A stretch of DNA of 64,000 bases from Saccharomycodes ludwigii. Taxonomy: Eukaryota > Ascomycota > Saccharomycetes > Saccharomycodales > Saccharomycodaceae. Under the pieces are notes generated by a model, which had not been told where the DNA came from, searched no databases, and saw nothing but the letters and a program-made list of their open reading frames with translations. The stretch's first letter is position 1. Each line of letters opens with the position of its first letter. Of the stretch, positions 31,004 to 40,990 are shown piece by piece. Made by a program: the position numbers and the translations under genes. Where the stretch lies: contig NC_060202.1 of the NCBI RefSeq assembly GCF_020623625.1, positions 62,001-126,000 of the forward strand, read 5' to 3'.

Positions 31004-31311
31004 TCTACCAAATTTACTTCCACATACCTCATATCGCAAACTTGATGTTTCCCCTTTTTTTCTTCTGATATATTCCATAATTGTGTCTGCTAGAAAATAT
31101 TTACAATAAAGCTTATGCCTATTATTTTTATATGGATATTAACTAAGAAAAAAATAACTAATTATATCGTACAAAAAAAAAAAAAGGAAATTTATTAGAT
31201 GATGATGATGATACCTATTAAATATAGTTTCCGCATATTTTTATTTTTGTTTGTTATTTATTGGACTTTTATGGTGTAAACAAGCAAATATATATATATA
31301 TATTAGGGCTT
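31004..31311. other. IRC6-KEG1 convergent spacer
   Basis: This 308-bp 3'-3' spacer has short GAT repeats at about 31198-31211 and a TA run at 31288-31302. No gene is seen. Confidence 0.7.
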
Positions 31312-31899
31312 CTATAACTTTTGAAATGCTACAAATAATAAAATTGGTAAATATATTACCACTACAATCTTGTTAAACGTTTCTAGTGCCAAAGTGTTGT
31401 GAAAATTACGATATTGATGCATATTCAATAGTAACAAATAATATTCACTAATATACAATGAAGGTGACCATATCCACTTATTTAACAAGAATTGCAGCGA
31501 CTTACTGTTGGTATTACCAGACTTAAATAATTTTCTCCAGTGGCAATACATTTGAGACAAACTTAAACCTATTATAAAAATAGAGTAACTATATGTTTTT
31601 AATAATGGTGCATGTTCATAATCATCCCAGAAATTTAATGCAACCACAATGTATATAAAATTTAAATTTTTGAGTAGTGTAAACCAATTAATGTAATGGA
31701 ATACCACCAACATCCAAAATAACTCTAATGCACTGCTAAAAACTAATATATTGCATAAAAATTCATGGATTCCACCAGGTAAAAATTTGACATCGACCAA
31801 AATGATCAATCCAATCCATCTTCCTAACAATGTAGTGTATAAAATAAGGGTTATTAATCTTGATAATTGGTATAATTTAGAAATTGCTGTACTCACCAT
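31312..31899 (-). CDS. KEG1: ER membrane protein Keg1 (beta-1,6-glucan synthesis)
   Basis: The 195-residue multipass protein (S. cerevisiae 200) has four likely membrane segments, the first near 12-34 and another containing ALELFWMLVVFHYINWFTLL. The segment PGGIHEFLCNILVFSSALE follows the first helix. Keg1 binds Kre6 in the ER and is needed for beta-1,6-glucan. Its place between IRC6 and ERJ5 and its strand match YFR042W. Sequence similarity alone would give less confidence. Confidence 0.82.
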   Translation of the reverse strand: MVSTAISKLYQLSRLITLILYTTLLGRWIGLIILVDVKFLPGGIHEFLCNILVFSSALELFWMLVVFHYINWFTLLKNLNFIYIVVALNFWDDYEHAPLLKTYSYSIFIIGLSLSQMYCHWRKLFKSGNTNSKSLQFLLNKWIWSPSLYISEYYLLLLNMHQYRNFHNTLALETFNKIVVVIYLPILLFVAFQKL

Positions 31900-32273
31900 T
31901 TTTTCAGTTTTTTTTTTTCTATTTGTAGCTTTTATTATTATTAGCTAGTTGTTATTGATAAATCAATTTATTATAATTACTTTTTCTATTGAGTGGAAAT
32001 GTATGTGTGTATATTTAGATTGTTAAGGAAACAGAATTGATTAAAGCTTTTTTGTTTTTTCACTTTATTTTTACATTCACATTAAAAAAAAAAAAAAAAA
32101 AAAAAAAAAATGAAAATTAACAACTTGTTAAATTTTTTTTTTTTTTAATAGTAAAAAAAAGCAAATTTTTTTTTTTTTTTCTTTTCTTCTTTTTAATAGC
32201 AACTTTGTCAATCAAGAAATAAAGGCAACGGTCAATCAACACAAAACTTGTGGATATTCTCTATTTTAACCTC
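31900..32273. other. Divergent promoter region, KEG1 / ERJ5
   Basis: About 374 bp with an A run at 32083-32110 and T runs at 32132-32146 and 32167-32180. No gene is seen. Confidence 0.7.
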
Positions 32274-33083
32274 ATGAAAATCTTTCTTTTTATTGGATGT
32301 ATTTTTACCATCCTAACACTGATTGAATGCTTTACCCCAAAAGAAGTGGAAATTTTCCAGTTACAAAAAGATATTACAAATAAATATGGTTCAAATATAA
32401 CTTTATACAGCATGTTGAAATTGCCAAAGTTAGATAAATCATCTGAGATAGACATAAAAAAACAATTTAGAAAATTATCCAGAAAATATCATCCTGATAA
32501 AAATATAAAATATCGAAAATTATATGAACGATTAAATGGTGCAAAAAAAATCTTATTAGATGCTGAACAACGTAAAGCTTACGACTATTATTTGTCACAT
32601 GGGTTTCCAGATTACAATTTTTCAAAAGGTGGGTTTTATTTTTCCAATAGAATCAAGCCAAGTAGTCTATTACTTTTCATTGTAGTATATTTTTTGGTTG
32701 GTGCCATTCATTATGTTTTGCTGCGATTACAGGTTAACTCCAAAAGAAGTAGATATCAAAATTTCATTGATGAAATTAAAAAACAGGACGACAGTAATGG
32801 TTTGGGTATTAGAGACCTGAAGTTTCAAACACCTGACTTGCATAAAAACATTGATGAATATGATGTTGTGAGAATTAAATTTGGAGATGTATATTATGTA
32901 AATAAAGAAACTGGGACAGAGCACTTAATGGATGTGGAAACTGAAATTCCTAAATCCTCAATATACCAATGTTTTTGGTTTGCTTTCCCCAAATCATGTT
33001 TCCATTTACTAACTTTGGGAAAATTTAAAAGAGATGCTCAACATGGTACTGAAACAGCTAAACCTAAAATTAAAAAGGGTTAA
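32274..33083 (+). CDS. ERJ5: ER J-domain protein Erj5
   Basis: The 269-residue protein (S. cerevisiae 295) starts with a hydrophobic signal sequence (about 1-20), followed by a J domain at about 44-107 with the HPD tripeptide at 73-75 (RKYHPDKN). A membrane segment lies near 129-149, and a cytosolic or lumenal tail follows. Erj5 is a type I J-protein that supports ER protein folding through Kar2. The frame is open to a GTG at 32250, but the ATG at 32274 is the first ATG and puts the signal peptide at the N-terminus. It converges on the SAP gene, as YFR041C does on SAP155. Confidence 0.92.
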   Translation: MKIFLFIGCIFTILTLIECFTPKEVEIFQLQKDITNKYGSNITLYSMLKLPKLDKSSEIDIKKQFRKLSRKYHPDKNIKYRKLYERLNGAKKILLDAEQRKAYDYYLSHGFPDYNFSKGGFYFSNRIKPSSLLLFIVVYFLVGAIHYVLLRLQVNSKRSRYQNFIDEIKKQDDSNGLGIRDLKFQTPDLHKNIDEYDVVRIKFGDVYYVNKETGTEHLMDVETEIPKSSIYQCFWFAFPKSCFHLLTLGKFKRDAQHGTETAKPKIKKG

Positions 33084-33503
33084 TTTCATCCATTCTTTCG
33101 AAAGTTGTATATATATATATATATATATATCTATATATTTGATCATTAAATCTATTCTACAAAAACTAAATACTGATATTACCACTCATATTATTACGTA
33201 ACTAATTAAAAAAAAAAATAAAAAAAAAGAATAAAAAAAATAAAAAAAAAAAAAAAAAAAAAAAGTCACAAACGATAAATAAATAGGATAAAGTTCTTAA
33301 CATATAATTACCTGTCTGAGAAAATGTAATCGTATATGTTCTTTACTTCTTAAACGGTCATTAAACATAATTCATAAGGGTTATAATATTACTATAGTGA
33401 AAAAAAAATAAAAAAAAAAAAATAAAAAAAGAAAAATTGAAATGAAGTCTATTTCTAAAACAACAAGTTAAACCTGTTATTACAATCAGCATTCTTATTA
33501 TCA
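33084..33503. other. ERJ5-SAP convergent spacer
   Basis: This 420-bp 3'-3' spacer has a TA run at 33108-33138 and A-rich tracts at 33207-33265 and 33401-33436. No gene is seen. Confidence 0.7.
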
Positions 33504-36500
33504 TCATTTCACTTGATTATTATCATTATCATGCATAAAATTGTTTTCGTTAGCATTAGCATTTTTATTGTCATCATCATTACCATTAAAAGTAGAAGTA
33601 GGTGAAACGGCGCTACTTTCCGTGTAACCCAACAGTATAACCCCCTTATCAGCATTTTTTTTTTCCACCTCCAATCGACTTTGCTCAATCAATCTTTTCC
33701 TTAACTTAGAATTCAAATCCTCTTGAGTCGTATAATTAATTATATCCATTTCAGTGGTGGGCACTAATAATGCGGGAGGGTTTATGCCATCATAGGGTAC
33801 TAATTCATCATCATAAACATTCTCCCCATCCATATTTCCTTCAGCTGTATTGCCCCCTTGTTGATTTTGTTTTGCTTCCTCATCCATATGATGCAAGCCT
33901 TCTTCTATTAATTGTTCCTCCGTAAATTCGTCTAAAGATTCATAGTTTACACTGTTATCTCCATGTTGTTGTTGAAGCTGCTGTTGTTGCTGCTGTTGAA
34001 GTTGCTGTTGTTGTATTAATAACTCTTCATCCATAGCAGCATTGGTACTCATTTCTCCTCCTAAAATTTTGGAATACATCAATCTAGTGTCCATTAAAAT
34101 ATCTTCCGAATAAAATACCCAATTTGGATTGGATAAAGATTCATGGATAGCAGGAGATATTAGTTCCACTTTATAAACTTTAGAAAATTTAACAATCTCC
34201 TCAGCAATTAAAACTAAATGGCCCATAAACCCTAAATTCATGTGTGTCTTATTGAAAAATTCACAACTCTGTTTGTACCCTTCCAAAATTAAGTCACGAG
34301 GCAAATCAAATTTTAAAAAATTTCCTACAGCACTCTTTTCAGCACAAAAAGTACTGAATTGGTCTGACTCAAAAAGGGAAAATACTAAAAAGGAATTGTA
34401 AGAATAATCCATTCTCCCATTGAAAACTTGCTGTATAATATCAAATATAACGTTATGCCAAAAGTTGTTCCACGGAAATTTCAGAAACATAGAAACTATC
34501 CGAGGTAATATTTGCAAATCAAACAAAGTAATCTTAAAATAATCGCCAATTGTAGGGTTTTCTCTAATTTTACTATTTTGATTAATATTAACATACGGTA
34601 TATCAAAAGATTCATCAATTTCAGCAATTTGGTTAATCTCAATCTCTTCGTCATCCAGATCAGGCTCGTCAGAACTATTTGTGTCGGTGTTAGTGGTATC
34701 ATTATTCTTTAATGTTAATTCTTCAAACGCATCTTCTAATTGTTTTAACATATTTTCCCTTACTTTGTCTCTTTTTAGAGCAATCAGTTCGGCTCTGCGG
34801 CTATTCATTAGTCCCATATTAGAACAATGCAATAATTCGGCAATTAATTCAACCACTTTAAATCTTTCAAATCCCAAAGGTTCATAACTTTCGCCCATTT
34901 GATTGATACGAGTAGAACTTTCGGTGCTTTTATCACTCTGAAGGACAATCTCCAGTATAGTAGGCAGTTCTTGCGTAAATCTTTTCAACATGTATCCTAA
35001 ATATATAGGATCTCTTGAAGATGGTGGATTGTTCTTTATAGTAGTGTTAAGTAAGTTTATTTGATCGTAATCTGAGTTGTTTTTCCGGATTAGTTCAATA
35101 ACAATAGATACAGCATTATTCAACGCAAATCCCCTTTTGATAGCGATAATATCAATCAAGCTATCTAAAATTCGAGGCGAACTACATAAGTGTCTTGTCA
35201 ATACATTTGGTCCTATAGTTAAATCATCTAACGAAGCATTAGCACTAATAGCAATTAGTGCTTTTAAGAAATCGCAGCTACAAGTTTGTATATCTTTAGA
35301 GTACTTTTCGTTATCAAAGAAAGTAATTAACTTGTCTATAATGTTTTGATCTTGTAATAACTCCAAGATACCTGTCGGGGATTCCTGTTTATCGGTGGAT
35401 ATTATTTTAAGAAAAAAGTCCATTAATACGGGAACATCAATATGCTTTAACATATCATCGACTAATGAAACCTTATCAGATCTAATAAAGTTTAAATACT
35501 GGTCTTGTCTTGTGATTAATAAATTAGTATTGATTTTTAAAAAAATGGGGACTAGCGGTGATTTTTCCTTTTTAAAAAGAGGATTTGATAAAATAGACCA
35601 AATGTTGGCTAAATATTGGGCAGATTTAACCAAAGATTCAGATATTAGCCAAATATCCAATGCAAAAATCTCTGAGATAACAGTGGCTTTATGCAAATAA
35701 GTGTCTTCCTCTTCTTGTTCTTCTTCTTTTTTTCCTTCTTTCTCCTCCTCCTCCTCCTTTTCATCATCACCAGTATCATCATTATCTTTTTTCCCCTCTT
35801 TTCTTTCTTCTTCAGTATTCCCTTTCCTTTTTTTTTTACTTCCATTTTCTTCTTCTTTCTTTCCTGTTTCTTCGTTATGCTTGTCATTAATAATGTCTTG
35901 GTTTTCATTAATTCTATCAATACAAAACATTAATAAATTAATTAGGTATTCTATATTTTGTACTTTCTTCTTATCTTCATCATAGTAATAACCAAAACAT
36001 ATAAAATCCAATAAAGTATTATTTTTACGAGTTAATTCATTTAACAATTCTGGTTCATCCAATATTTTATCCATAAATGAAGAATTTAGTAACTTTAAAG
36101 ACGCATTGGCGGCGTTGTTGTGGGTTTGTTTTTGAATGGATGTGCTGGTATTGCTACCTACACTGTTTTGGTTTGAATTACTAATTATAGAATTGCCAGT
36201 GCCAATACCTATAGGTTTGATGCTTTGGGTATCCTCTTTTTGTTGTCCATTTGATAGGGTAGGTTTAATATGGTTACCTTGTTCTCGGTATTTCGTTCCC
36301 TGTTCATTAGAAATAAAGGCAAGGTTATCCTTACTGGTATGGGTATTAATGTGACTTTTATCCTCTTCGTCTTGATCAAGAATTGTACCGCTGCTACTGC
36401 TTGTAGAAGTGTTGGTGACATTAGCGGCAGTTGACTCTACATTGTGTAATATATTAAAATAATCATCCAATATTTTATTTATGTTAGAGTTATTCAAACT

Positions 36501-36524
36501 CTGTCCGAATGGCCAAAATGACAT
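33504..36524 (-). CDS. SAP155: Sit4 phosphatase-associated protein, SAP155/SAP4 type
   Basis: The 1006-residue SAPS-family protein (S. cerevisiae Sap155 1002, Sap4 818) opens with MSFWPFGQ, the family start. The SAPS domain runs from about 145 to 760, with ILDEPELLNELTRKNNTLLDFICFG near 155-180, YLGYMLKRFTQELPTILEIVLQ and LIAELLHCSNMGLMNSRRAE. Such proteins bind the PP2A-like phosphatase Sit4 and set its targets in G1 and TOR signalling. A Glu/Lys-rich stretch (about 215-275) and a Gln tract (about 838-855) are low-complexity inserts. One gene stands for the SAP4/SAP155 pair that S. cerevisiae kept after genome duplication. Confidence 0.92.
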   Translation of the reverse strand: MSFWPFGQSLNNSNINKILDDYFNILHNVESTAANVTNTSTSSSSGTILDQDEEDKSHINTHTSKDNLAFISNEQGTKYREQGNHIKPTLSNGQQKEDTQSIKPIGIGTGNSIISNSNQNSVGSNTSTSIQKQTHNNAANASLKLLNSSFMDKILDEPELLNELTRKNNTLLDFICFGYYYDEDKKKVQNIEYLINLLMFCIDRINENQDIINDKHNEETGKKEEENGSKKKRKGNTEEERKEGKKDNDDTGDDEKEEEEEKEGKKEEEQEEEDTYLHKATVISEIFALDIWLISESLVKSAQYLANIWSILSNPLFKKEKSPLVPIFLKINTNLLITRQDQYLNFIRSDKVSLVDDMLKHIDVPVLMDFFLKIISTDKQESPTGILELLQDQNIIDKLITFFDNEKYSKDIQTCSCDFLKALIAISANASLDDLTIGPNVLTRHLCSSPRILDSLIDIIAIKRGFALNNAVSIVIELIRKNNSDYDQINLLNTTIKNNPPSSRDPIYLGYMLKRFTQELPTILEIVLQSDKSTESSTRINQMGESYEPLGFERFKVVELIAELLHCSNMGLMNSRRAELIALKRDKVRENMLKQLEDAFEELTLKNNDTTNTDTNSSDEPDLDDEEIEINQIAEIDESFDIPYVNINQNSKIRENPTIGDYFKITLFDLQILPRIVSMFLKFPWNNFWHNVIFDIIQQVFNGRMDYSYNSFLVFSLFESDQFSTFCAEKSAVGNFLKFDLPRDLILEGYKQSCEFFNKTHMNLGFMGHLVLIAEEIVKFSKVYKVELISPAIHESLSNPNWVFYSEDILMDTRLMYSKILGGEMSTNAAMDEELLIQQQQLQQQQQQQLQQQHGDNSVNYESLDEFTEEQLIEEGLHHMDEEAKQNQQGGNTAEGNMDGENVYDDELVPYDGINPPALLVPTTEMDIINYTTQEDLNSKLRKRLIEQSRLEVEKKNADKGVILLGYTESSAVSPTSTFNGNDDDNKNANANENNFMHDNDNNQVK

Positions 36525-36648
36525 TATATTTTATTTTTTTTTCGTTATGCTTATGCTTTTCTGGATATTTTCTTTGTTATGAGATACAAGGTTGTTCTTT
36601 TATCTTGAAAAGGCAGAGAAAAGATAAAAAGAAGTTAAAGAAAAGAGT

Positions 36649-36685
<37 letters not shown>

Positions 36686-37195
36686 AATAAAATTGGAAGA
36701 AAGAAACAGAAAATAATAACCAAACAATACCAAACAATACCTTAATAATAATTCTTTACAGAAACAAACGCAGTTCGGAAAACCAAACTTGAGAATTAAT
36801 TAATGCAATGGAAATAATAATAATAATCGTAATAAAAAGAAAAGGGGGGAAAAGAACCAAAGAATATTAAAAACCACATGTGGTGTATGGGTGTACAGAT
36901 AACTTATCCAAAGTACTTCGTGCAATGTGATATATATATATATATATATATATTCACACTAACTATTCTTTTGTACGACCCAATACAATTTAGTCTTTCC
37001 ATTCAACCACCTTTTTTTTTTTTTTTCTTTTTTTAATACTTTATTAACCCTTAAATAAAAAATCGCTAATACTAAAGAATCAAAGCAACTAAATCGCATT
37101 CTCTGTTTCTATGCATAATCTTAAATTAACAAAGTCGCTTTGCATCTATTATCTTTTTATATTTTATCACTTTCCAATTATATCTTCCAGAATCG
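36525..37195. other. SAP promoter / small membrane protein 3' spacer
   Basis: This 671-bp spacer has an AAAT repeat at about 36653-36687, a TA run at 36931-36953 and T tracts at 37013-37035. No gene is seen. Confidence 0.7.
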
Positions 37196-37477
37196 TTAAA
37201 CTGAGGATTCTGATGGTACAGGCTCATTTCTAATAGTATTAAATTTGCATATTAATACTATCCAATATGGAAGAGCAAATGCCAAACCTGCCATAATTAG
37301 TCCAGTGTAAGACACTATTTTGATAACTCTTGATCGATATTGATCTTTAGTGCCATCATGATTAACACTATCCGTTGCGTTGGTTAAAGCAATCAAGAAT
37401 ACTACACCCAATGAAACCACTATACTAAAGATCCTCGTATATTGGAACAACCTGTCGTCGATATTAAATTGAGCCAT
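37196..37477 (-). CDS. Unrecognised 93-residue two-pass membrane protein
   Basis: I do not recognise this protein. It has a polar start (MAQFNIDDRLFQ), a first membrane segment at about 17-36 (FSIVVSLGVVFLIALTNA), a 17-residue polar loop with basic residues, a second membrane segment at about 54-78 (IVSYTGLIMAGLAFALPYWI), and a polar tail. Composition and codon use look like a real gene, and it has a clean ATG and isolated promoter space. S. cerevisiae has no gene between SAP4 and SHE10 (or SAP155 and its paralog OSW7) that I know of, so it may be an ancestral gene lost there, or a relocated one. Confidence 0.7.
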   Translation of the reverse strand: MAQFNIDDRLFQYTRIFSIVVSLGVVFLIALTNATDSVNHDGTKDQYRSRVIKIVSYTGLIMAGLAFALPYWIVLICKFNTIRNEPVPSESSV

Positions 37478-38222
37478 TTTAACAAATCTTGGTCTTTGTA
37501 TTTTATATTACAATAATATAATCTTTTGGTACTTTTAATTGGTTTTCCAAAGTTAAAGTAGTAGATACCGAAATAAAAATAAAATTAGCTGTAAACAATT
37601 TTATTTTTCTTTTTTCTTTTATTGTGTATGATATTTTTAAAAACCCACATCATGTGATCCTGTATTTTATACAAAGACCAAATTAAAAGAAAAAAGATAA
37701 AATAATAATCAGATTCCAACCAATTCGTTATTACGTATAATGTTTTGTATCACTTTTTCTTTAAAAACTATCGTAAGCGTAACTCAGGATTAGTCGTAAT
37801 AATTACGGGTTCGGATTATGGTAATTAATTTCTTGTTTTATTTCGGTCTTTACATATAATAATAATATATAATAAAGATTTATTTAAAACTATAACTTAA
37901 ATACTTTTGATGAATAACTTGATAATAAATCATCTCTTTATATATGATTTATTTTCACATTTATATTTGACGTTCATATTAATCTTTTCCAACATTTCGT
38001 TGTTGTTCCTTAGGCGGCATCTTGGTTACGGTGTTTTCCTGTAAAAGTGATTTCCATTACGGAGACTTCCTATTAAGGTAATTTCCATTGCGGAGACTTC
38101 CTATTAAGGTAATTTCCATTACGGAGACTTCCTATTAAGGTAATTTCCATTACGGAGATTTCCTGTATGTTGGTTGTAATATATGTTTACTTGGTTTCAT
38201 ATTACGACAAAAACATCAAACT
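37478..38222. other. Spacer upstream of tRNA-Ala
   Basis: Region between the 93-aa gene and the tRNA. It contains AT-rich promoter-like sequence and a 31-bp tandem array. I looked for LTR ends with target repeats near the tRNA and found none. Confidence 0.7.
38044..38166. repeat. 31-bp minisatellite with CArG/Mcm1-like boxes
   Basis: About four tandem units of 31 bp. The sub-motif TTTCCATTACGGAG recurs at 38051, 38082 (one change), 38113 and 38144. Between units lies CCTATTAAGG at 38069-38078, 38100-38109 and 38131-38140, a perfect CC(A/T)6GG box. With its flanks it fits 15 of 16 positions of the Mcm1 palindrome TTNCCNNNTNNGGNAA. The outer units are degraded. The array ends about 57 bp before the tRNA and 390 bp before SHE10. 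Confidence 0.9.
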
Positions 38223-38295
38223 GGGCGTGTGGCGTAGTTGGTAGCGCGCTCCCTTAGCATGGGAGAGGTCATCGGTTCGACTCCGGTCTCGTCCA
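38223..38295 (+). tRNA. tA(AGC): tRNA-Ala(AGC)
   Basis: The 73-base gene folds as a full cloverleaf. The anticodon stem CTCCC/GGGAG holds loop TTAGCAT with anticodon AGC; the T loop is TTCGACT. The acceptor carries the G3-U70 wobble pair, the identity mark of alanine tRNAs, and a U6-U67 mismatch also present in S. cerevisiae. The discriminator is A73. No intron is present. The A34 is normally changed to inosine by Tad2/Tad3, and A37 by Tad1, whose gene is at the left edge. Confidence 0.98.
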
Positions 38296-38310
38296 ATTTT
38301 AATTTTTTTT
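38296..38310 (+). terminator. RNA polymerase III terminator of tRNA-Ala
   Basis: Directly after the tRNA come a run of four T and then eight T, the normal Pol III stop signal. Confidence 0.85.
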
Positions 38311-38554
38311 GATTTTATCAAAAATGATAAGGGAAAGGAAAAGACAAAAAAAAACATTTTGTGTTAATTCAGTTTTTCTTTCTTTTAAGTATCTATTTTT
38401 TACTAATAAATAGTTTATAACTTTAAAAAAAATTTTTTTTTTTTTTTTTTTTGTTAACTATCGATCGTAAGATATTGTTCATCTCATTTATAATATCAAA
38501 CCCCAAGGCTAATAATTATTGTACTGCCAAGAAAACTAACTCCAACAAATAAAA
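38311..38554. other. SHE10 leader region
   Basis: About 240 bp between the tRNA terminator and SHE10, with a T run at about 38432-38452 and an A-rich leader. No gene is seen. Confidence 0.65.
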
Positions 38555-40201
38555 ATGGGAGACACTGCCAAAAGTGTTAATATTAAAGTTAGTCCAAAAA
38601 GTAAATGTACTAAAAAAAGAAGGGGATATCCTTTGATATTTTCAATACTTTTTCTTTTCCTTTTTTTGTTACCACAGTCATTTTTATATGTCGCAAACAA
38701 AGAATGCTATAATACTACTATTGTTAATGCTGATGTATCTGGCCATTCGTGGGATTTAAAGCAGTCACTATCTGATGTGTATAAACAAGATTTATGCCAG
38801 TTATATACAACCTATATAATCACACCACAAGAACATAAGGAGGGGAAAGATTTAAATTTACTTTTAATTAATAAGAAAATATATGATACGTATGTTTATC
38901 CATATGTGGAAAGTAGTTATTTAAAGTTCAAAATCATATATTATAAGGTACTTTATTATTATAAATCAAACCGTGGCTCTGTTTTCTCGGATGATAAAAA
39001 TGACTTTTGCACGAAATTAAAAAAGAGGGTTGATCAATTTAAATTATGTTTGGTGTCTAATTGGTATTATATTGAGTGCAAAACAAAAAATTTGTTTGAT
39101 ATGAGTATGAAATATTGTTTTAACAAATTAAATGTGAAAAATGAAACACAGCATATTGTGGAAAAAGAAACGGAGAAATCGGACGTATTGAATGAAATTA
39201 CCGAAATTCCTACCAAAATTACACAAACTATTGATGTTACTGAAACAGTGACTTTATCTGATGATATGGTTGGTGGCAATTTACCAGAAACTAGTTCTCA
39301 ACAACAACGAGAAGAAGAAGAAGAAGAAGAAGCTATCTCTGTTTTATCTTTAGAAGAAGAATATAAGCTCTGGTTTGATGTGATTGATAATCAATTAACT
39401 AAAATGCAGGGAATTTTGGAAAAAAAAATTGAAAATTTTGAGAATACTCAAATAAATAATGTAAAAGACGATTTCACTAATGATTTACAAAAATTGACGA
39501 ATTTAAGTCTTACTCACACAATGCTAATTAAGAAAGCCATATTAGATATAGAGTGTAAACCGCTGGAATTAAATAGCACAAGTGGTGGTGAGCACGGATA
39601 TTATTTGTTTTTCAATGCTAGAGGTGACCAATGTGAGAAATACATTATTAGAGAATATGTTAGAACATTATTTTCTAACGCCAAAAAAGAATGCGAATAT
39701 ATGACTAACAATGTAATTCTAAGCAAAATTAATAGTTTCATTGAAAGCTTTAACGCTGGCCTTGAACTATTAAAGGAAAATCAAATTGAAATTTTTGAAG
39801 AGTGGGCAGATTCATTAATGGGAGAATGGAAAAAAAGGTTGATTTTATCCAATTTAAATAATGGGGATCAAGATTTGAGTAATTGGGACAAATATCTTGA
39901 ATTAAAGAATAAAATATTGAAAACAAGGGATGATTTGGTTAATTATGAAATGAATTTAGATGTTATTCAAAAATATGTTAATGAATTGAAAAGACATTTA
40001 AAAGTTATAAGTACAGATGGCGGTGAAACCTTTTCGATATTAAGGGCAAAGGCTAATTTGAAATTCCAAGAAAGAGAGTCAAAGGAAAAGGAAGATAAAA
40101 ACAAAAAAATGCAACAAGAACAAAAAGAAGAACAAAAAGAAGAACAAGAACAAGAACAAGAACAAGAACAAGAACAAGAACAAGAACAAGAACAAAAATA
40201 A
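38555..40201 (+). CDS. SHE10: She10/Osw7-type spore-wall protein
   Basis: The 548-residue protein (S. cerevisiae She10 577) has an N-terminal signal or anchor segment near 26-47 (PLIFSILFLFLFLLPQSFLY). It has several coiled-coil stretches and paired Cys residues (for example NDFCTKLKKR, FKLCLVSNWYYIECK near 158-175). She10 and its paralog Osw7 act in spore-wall assembly. The tail ends in a Glu-Gln repeat coded by nine GAACAA units. Position next to VID30 and the SAP gene matches YGL228W (and YFR039C). Overall identity seems low, so synteny carries weight. Confidence 0.82.
   Translation: MGDTAKSVNIKVSPKSKCTKKRRGYPLIFSILFLFLFLLPQSFLYVANKECYNTTIVNADVSGHSWDLKQSLSDVYKQDLCQLYTTYIITPQEHKEGKDLNLLLINKKIYDTYVYPYVESSYLKFKIIYYKVLYYYKSNRGSVFSDDKNDFCTKLKKRVDQFKLCLVSNWYYIECKTKNLFDMSMKYCFNKLNVKNETQHIVEKETEKSDVLNEITEIPTKITQTIDVTETVTLSDDMVGGNLPETSSQQQREEEEEEEAISVLSLEEEYKLWFDVIDNQLTKMQGILEKKIENFENTQINNVKDDFTNDLQKLTNLSLTHTMLIKKAILDIECKPLELNSTSGGEHGYYLFFNARGDQCEKYIIREYVRTLFSNAKKECEYMTNNVILSKINSFIESFNAGLELLKENQIEIFEEWADSLMGEWKKRLILSNLNNGDQDLSNWDKYLELKNKILKTRDDLVNYEMNLDVIQKYVNELKRHLKVISTDGGETFSILRAKANLKFQERESKEKEDKNKKMQQEQKEEQKEEQEQEQEQEQEQEQEQEQK
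40142..40195 (+). repeat. (GAACAA)9 coding microsatellite in SHE10
   Basis: Nine 6-bp units encode alternating Glu-Gln at the C-terminus of She10; the stop follows the final Lys codon. Confidence 0.9.
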
Positions 40202-40990
40202 AAATAAAATTTAGGCAAATAAAGAGATAGTTTTGATATGTTTTATCCCCTATTCATCTTTCTAAAACCTAATAACTGACATTACTTTTCCAAAAAAAAA
40301 ATTACATGGTTATTCATTTTTTTTTGTATGTGTTTATTCGTACTTTTTAAATCCTAATATATAAACTTATTGGACACATAATAAACATAGTTTCTTTAAT
40401 CAATAGTTATTTTTTTTTTTAAATCTCGAGCAAAATACTTTGCGTTTAATGAGAAATACAATTGTTTATATTAAATTATCATTTTCATACATGTGAAATA
40501 CACACGACAAAACTAGAAAAAAAAGATAAAAAAAGAAACGTTAAAATACATCGTGGCATTTCAATTAATATGGCCTAATCTCGTAAATTGTAAATCTTGT
40601 TTTTTTTCTTTCCTTCTACGATGTTTTCTATTTGTCATTTAATGTATTATTTTTGTTACCTTTTTTAAACGACTTTGTTAGTAGTAAATATCCAAAGAAA
40701 AGGTTTTTTTTTTTAGTTTCTTTTCAACAAGCCTTTTATTTTTATTTTTATTTTTATTTTTATTTTTATTTTTATTTTTTTTTTTTTTTTTTTTTCCTTT
40801 TTTTGGCTAGTATATAAATACAATTAACTATCAATCTCTTTTTACTTTTTTTTTTTTTTCTCCCTTTTATGTCAGCTTATATTATCTCTTCTTCAGTTAT
40901 CCCCATACTCAATATTCTGACAAAAGATTGTTTAATTTAAACCCATCAAACAAACAAATAACTAAAACATCAGATCCTATACACAAAATA
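40202..40990. other. SAH1 promoter region
   Basis: This 789-bp spacer has an (ATTTTT)n repeat at about 40734-40780 running into a long T tract to 40795, and a second T/C-rich block at 40838-40870 close to the start. Poly-T tracts near the start site are typical of strongly expressed yeast genes. No gene is seen. Confidence 0.75.
40734..40795. repeat. (ATTTTT)n repeat and T tract
   Basis: Seven or so 6-bp units followed by a T run, about 200 bp upstream of SAH1. Confidence 0.85.

Noticed and set aside
37960-38222. Solo LTR upstream of the tRNA gene (a TGTTGG word at about 38166)
   Set aside because: No matching LTR end, no target duplication, no length or internal sequence typical of a Ty LTR; the repeat here is a 31-bp tandem array.
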